58,550 bases of DNA from Pelagibacteraceae bacterium (lineage in GTDB: Bacteria; Pseudomonadota; Alphaproteobacteria; Pelagibacterales; Pelagibacteraceae): the NCBI GenBank assembly GCA_016777565.1, contig JADHRF010000003.1, forward strand, positions 1 through 58,550, in the 5' to 3' direction. The stretch's first letter is position 1. The number at the start of each line of letters is the position of its first letter. Below are positions 58,458 to 58,550 of the stretch, piece by piece. The notes below the pieces were generated by a model. That model was not told the DNA's origin and searched no databases. It was given only the letters and a program-made list of their open reading frames with translations. Made by a program: the position numbers and the translations under genes.

Positions 58458-58550
58458 TTACTTTTTGTTGTCTTCAACTAAACAAATTTCAGATTTAGTG
58501 AGAAATCTACGACCTGTTCCATTATCTAATGAAAACATTCCACCCATACC
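58458..58550 (-). CDS. 3' end of an unidentified gene (truncated by window edge)
   Basis: Below the length cut-off of the ORF track. The minus-strand frame is open from the window edge to TAA at 58458-58460, encoding a final 30 residues that include GMGGMFSLDNGTGRRFLTK and end CLVEDNKK. The codon use resembles the neighbours, so it looks like real coding sequence. recA is a frequent neighbour of alaS in alphaproteobacteria, but this C-terminus does not look like RecA. I do not recognise the family. Confidence 0.55.
   Translation of the reverse strand, partial: GMGGMFSLDNGTGRRFLTKSEICLVEDNKK

Overview
The window looks like a stretch of a streamlined, AT-rich alphaproteobacterial chromosome, most likely a SAR11 (Pelagibacterales) relative. 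This rests on four things: strong A/T bias with long poly-A/poly-T codon runs, very short intergenic gaps, alphaproteobacterial gene orders (lptF-lptG-lptD-surA-pdxA-rsmA; fabD-fabG-acpP; rpsF-rpsR-rplI-dnaB; DUF2155 next to an NDUFA12 homologue), and a eukaryote-type NADP isocitrate dehydrogenase. The lineage call is inferred from reading the sequence, not from a database search. I see no rRNA, tRNA, insertion sequence, prophage or CRISPR array. No gap between genes exceeds about 160 bp; the longest are 15780-15931, 29811-29948 and 6945-7077.

Left part (1-13.4 kb). A truncated glnA faces a complete Suf iron-sulfur assembly operon (minus strand: Rrf2/IscR-like regulator, sufB, sufC, sufD, sufS, sufU, sufT, sufA). 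A recognisable IscR-type operator lies upstream of the regulator. Next come an alpha/beta hydrolase, anmK, tyrS, a large AsmA/YhdP-like envelope protein, and prfB, which the ORF track shows only in part. The missing N-terminus of RF2 is recovered here through a classical +1 programmed frameshift site.

Middle (13.4-39.4 kb). Class A PBP mrcA is divergent from RNase E (rne). Then follow thiS-thiG, aroQ-accB-accC (dehydroquinase and biotin carboxylase), DUF2155 and an NDUFA12-like complex I factor, and an orphan protein equivalent to the C-terminal domain of B12-dependent ribonucleotide reductase. After these are aspS-hdaA-DUF2066, purM-purN, ndk-pepA, the LPS-export and outer-membrane cluster lptF-lptG-lptD with a PPIase-less SurA, pdxA, rsmA, gmk, and the fatty acid genes acpP-fabG-fabD.

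Right part (39.4-58.5 kb). The ribosomal/replication cluster rpsF-rpsR-rplI-dnaB is followed by an RND-superfamily exporter, cvpA and purF. Then comes a long minus-strand series: psd, pssA, rlmE, guaB, a secreted TPR protein, guaA, panB, a YfgM-like protein and bamB. Finally there is icd, alaS and the 3' end of an unidentified gene.

Functional themes are Fe-S cofactor supply, purine synthesis (purM, purN, purF, guaA, guaB), envelope building (PBP1A, AnmK, LptFGD, SurA, BamB, AsmA-like, Psd/PssA) and core translation and replication. The most notable features are domain reductions: IMP dehydrogenase without CBS domains, SurA without parvulin domains, RNase E without its Zn-link cysteines, and a free-standing RNR C-terminal domain. 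Convergent gene pairs that share nested stop codons are also striking. I found no evidence of a novel defence or mobile system.
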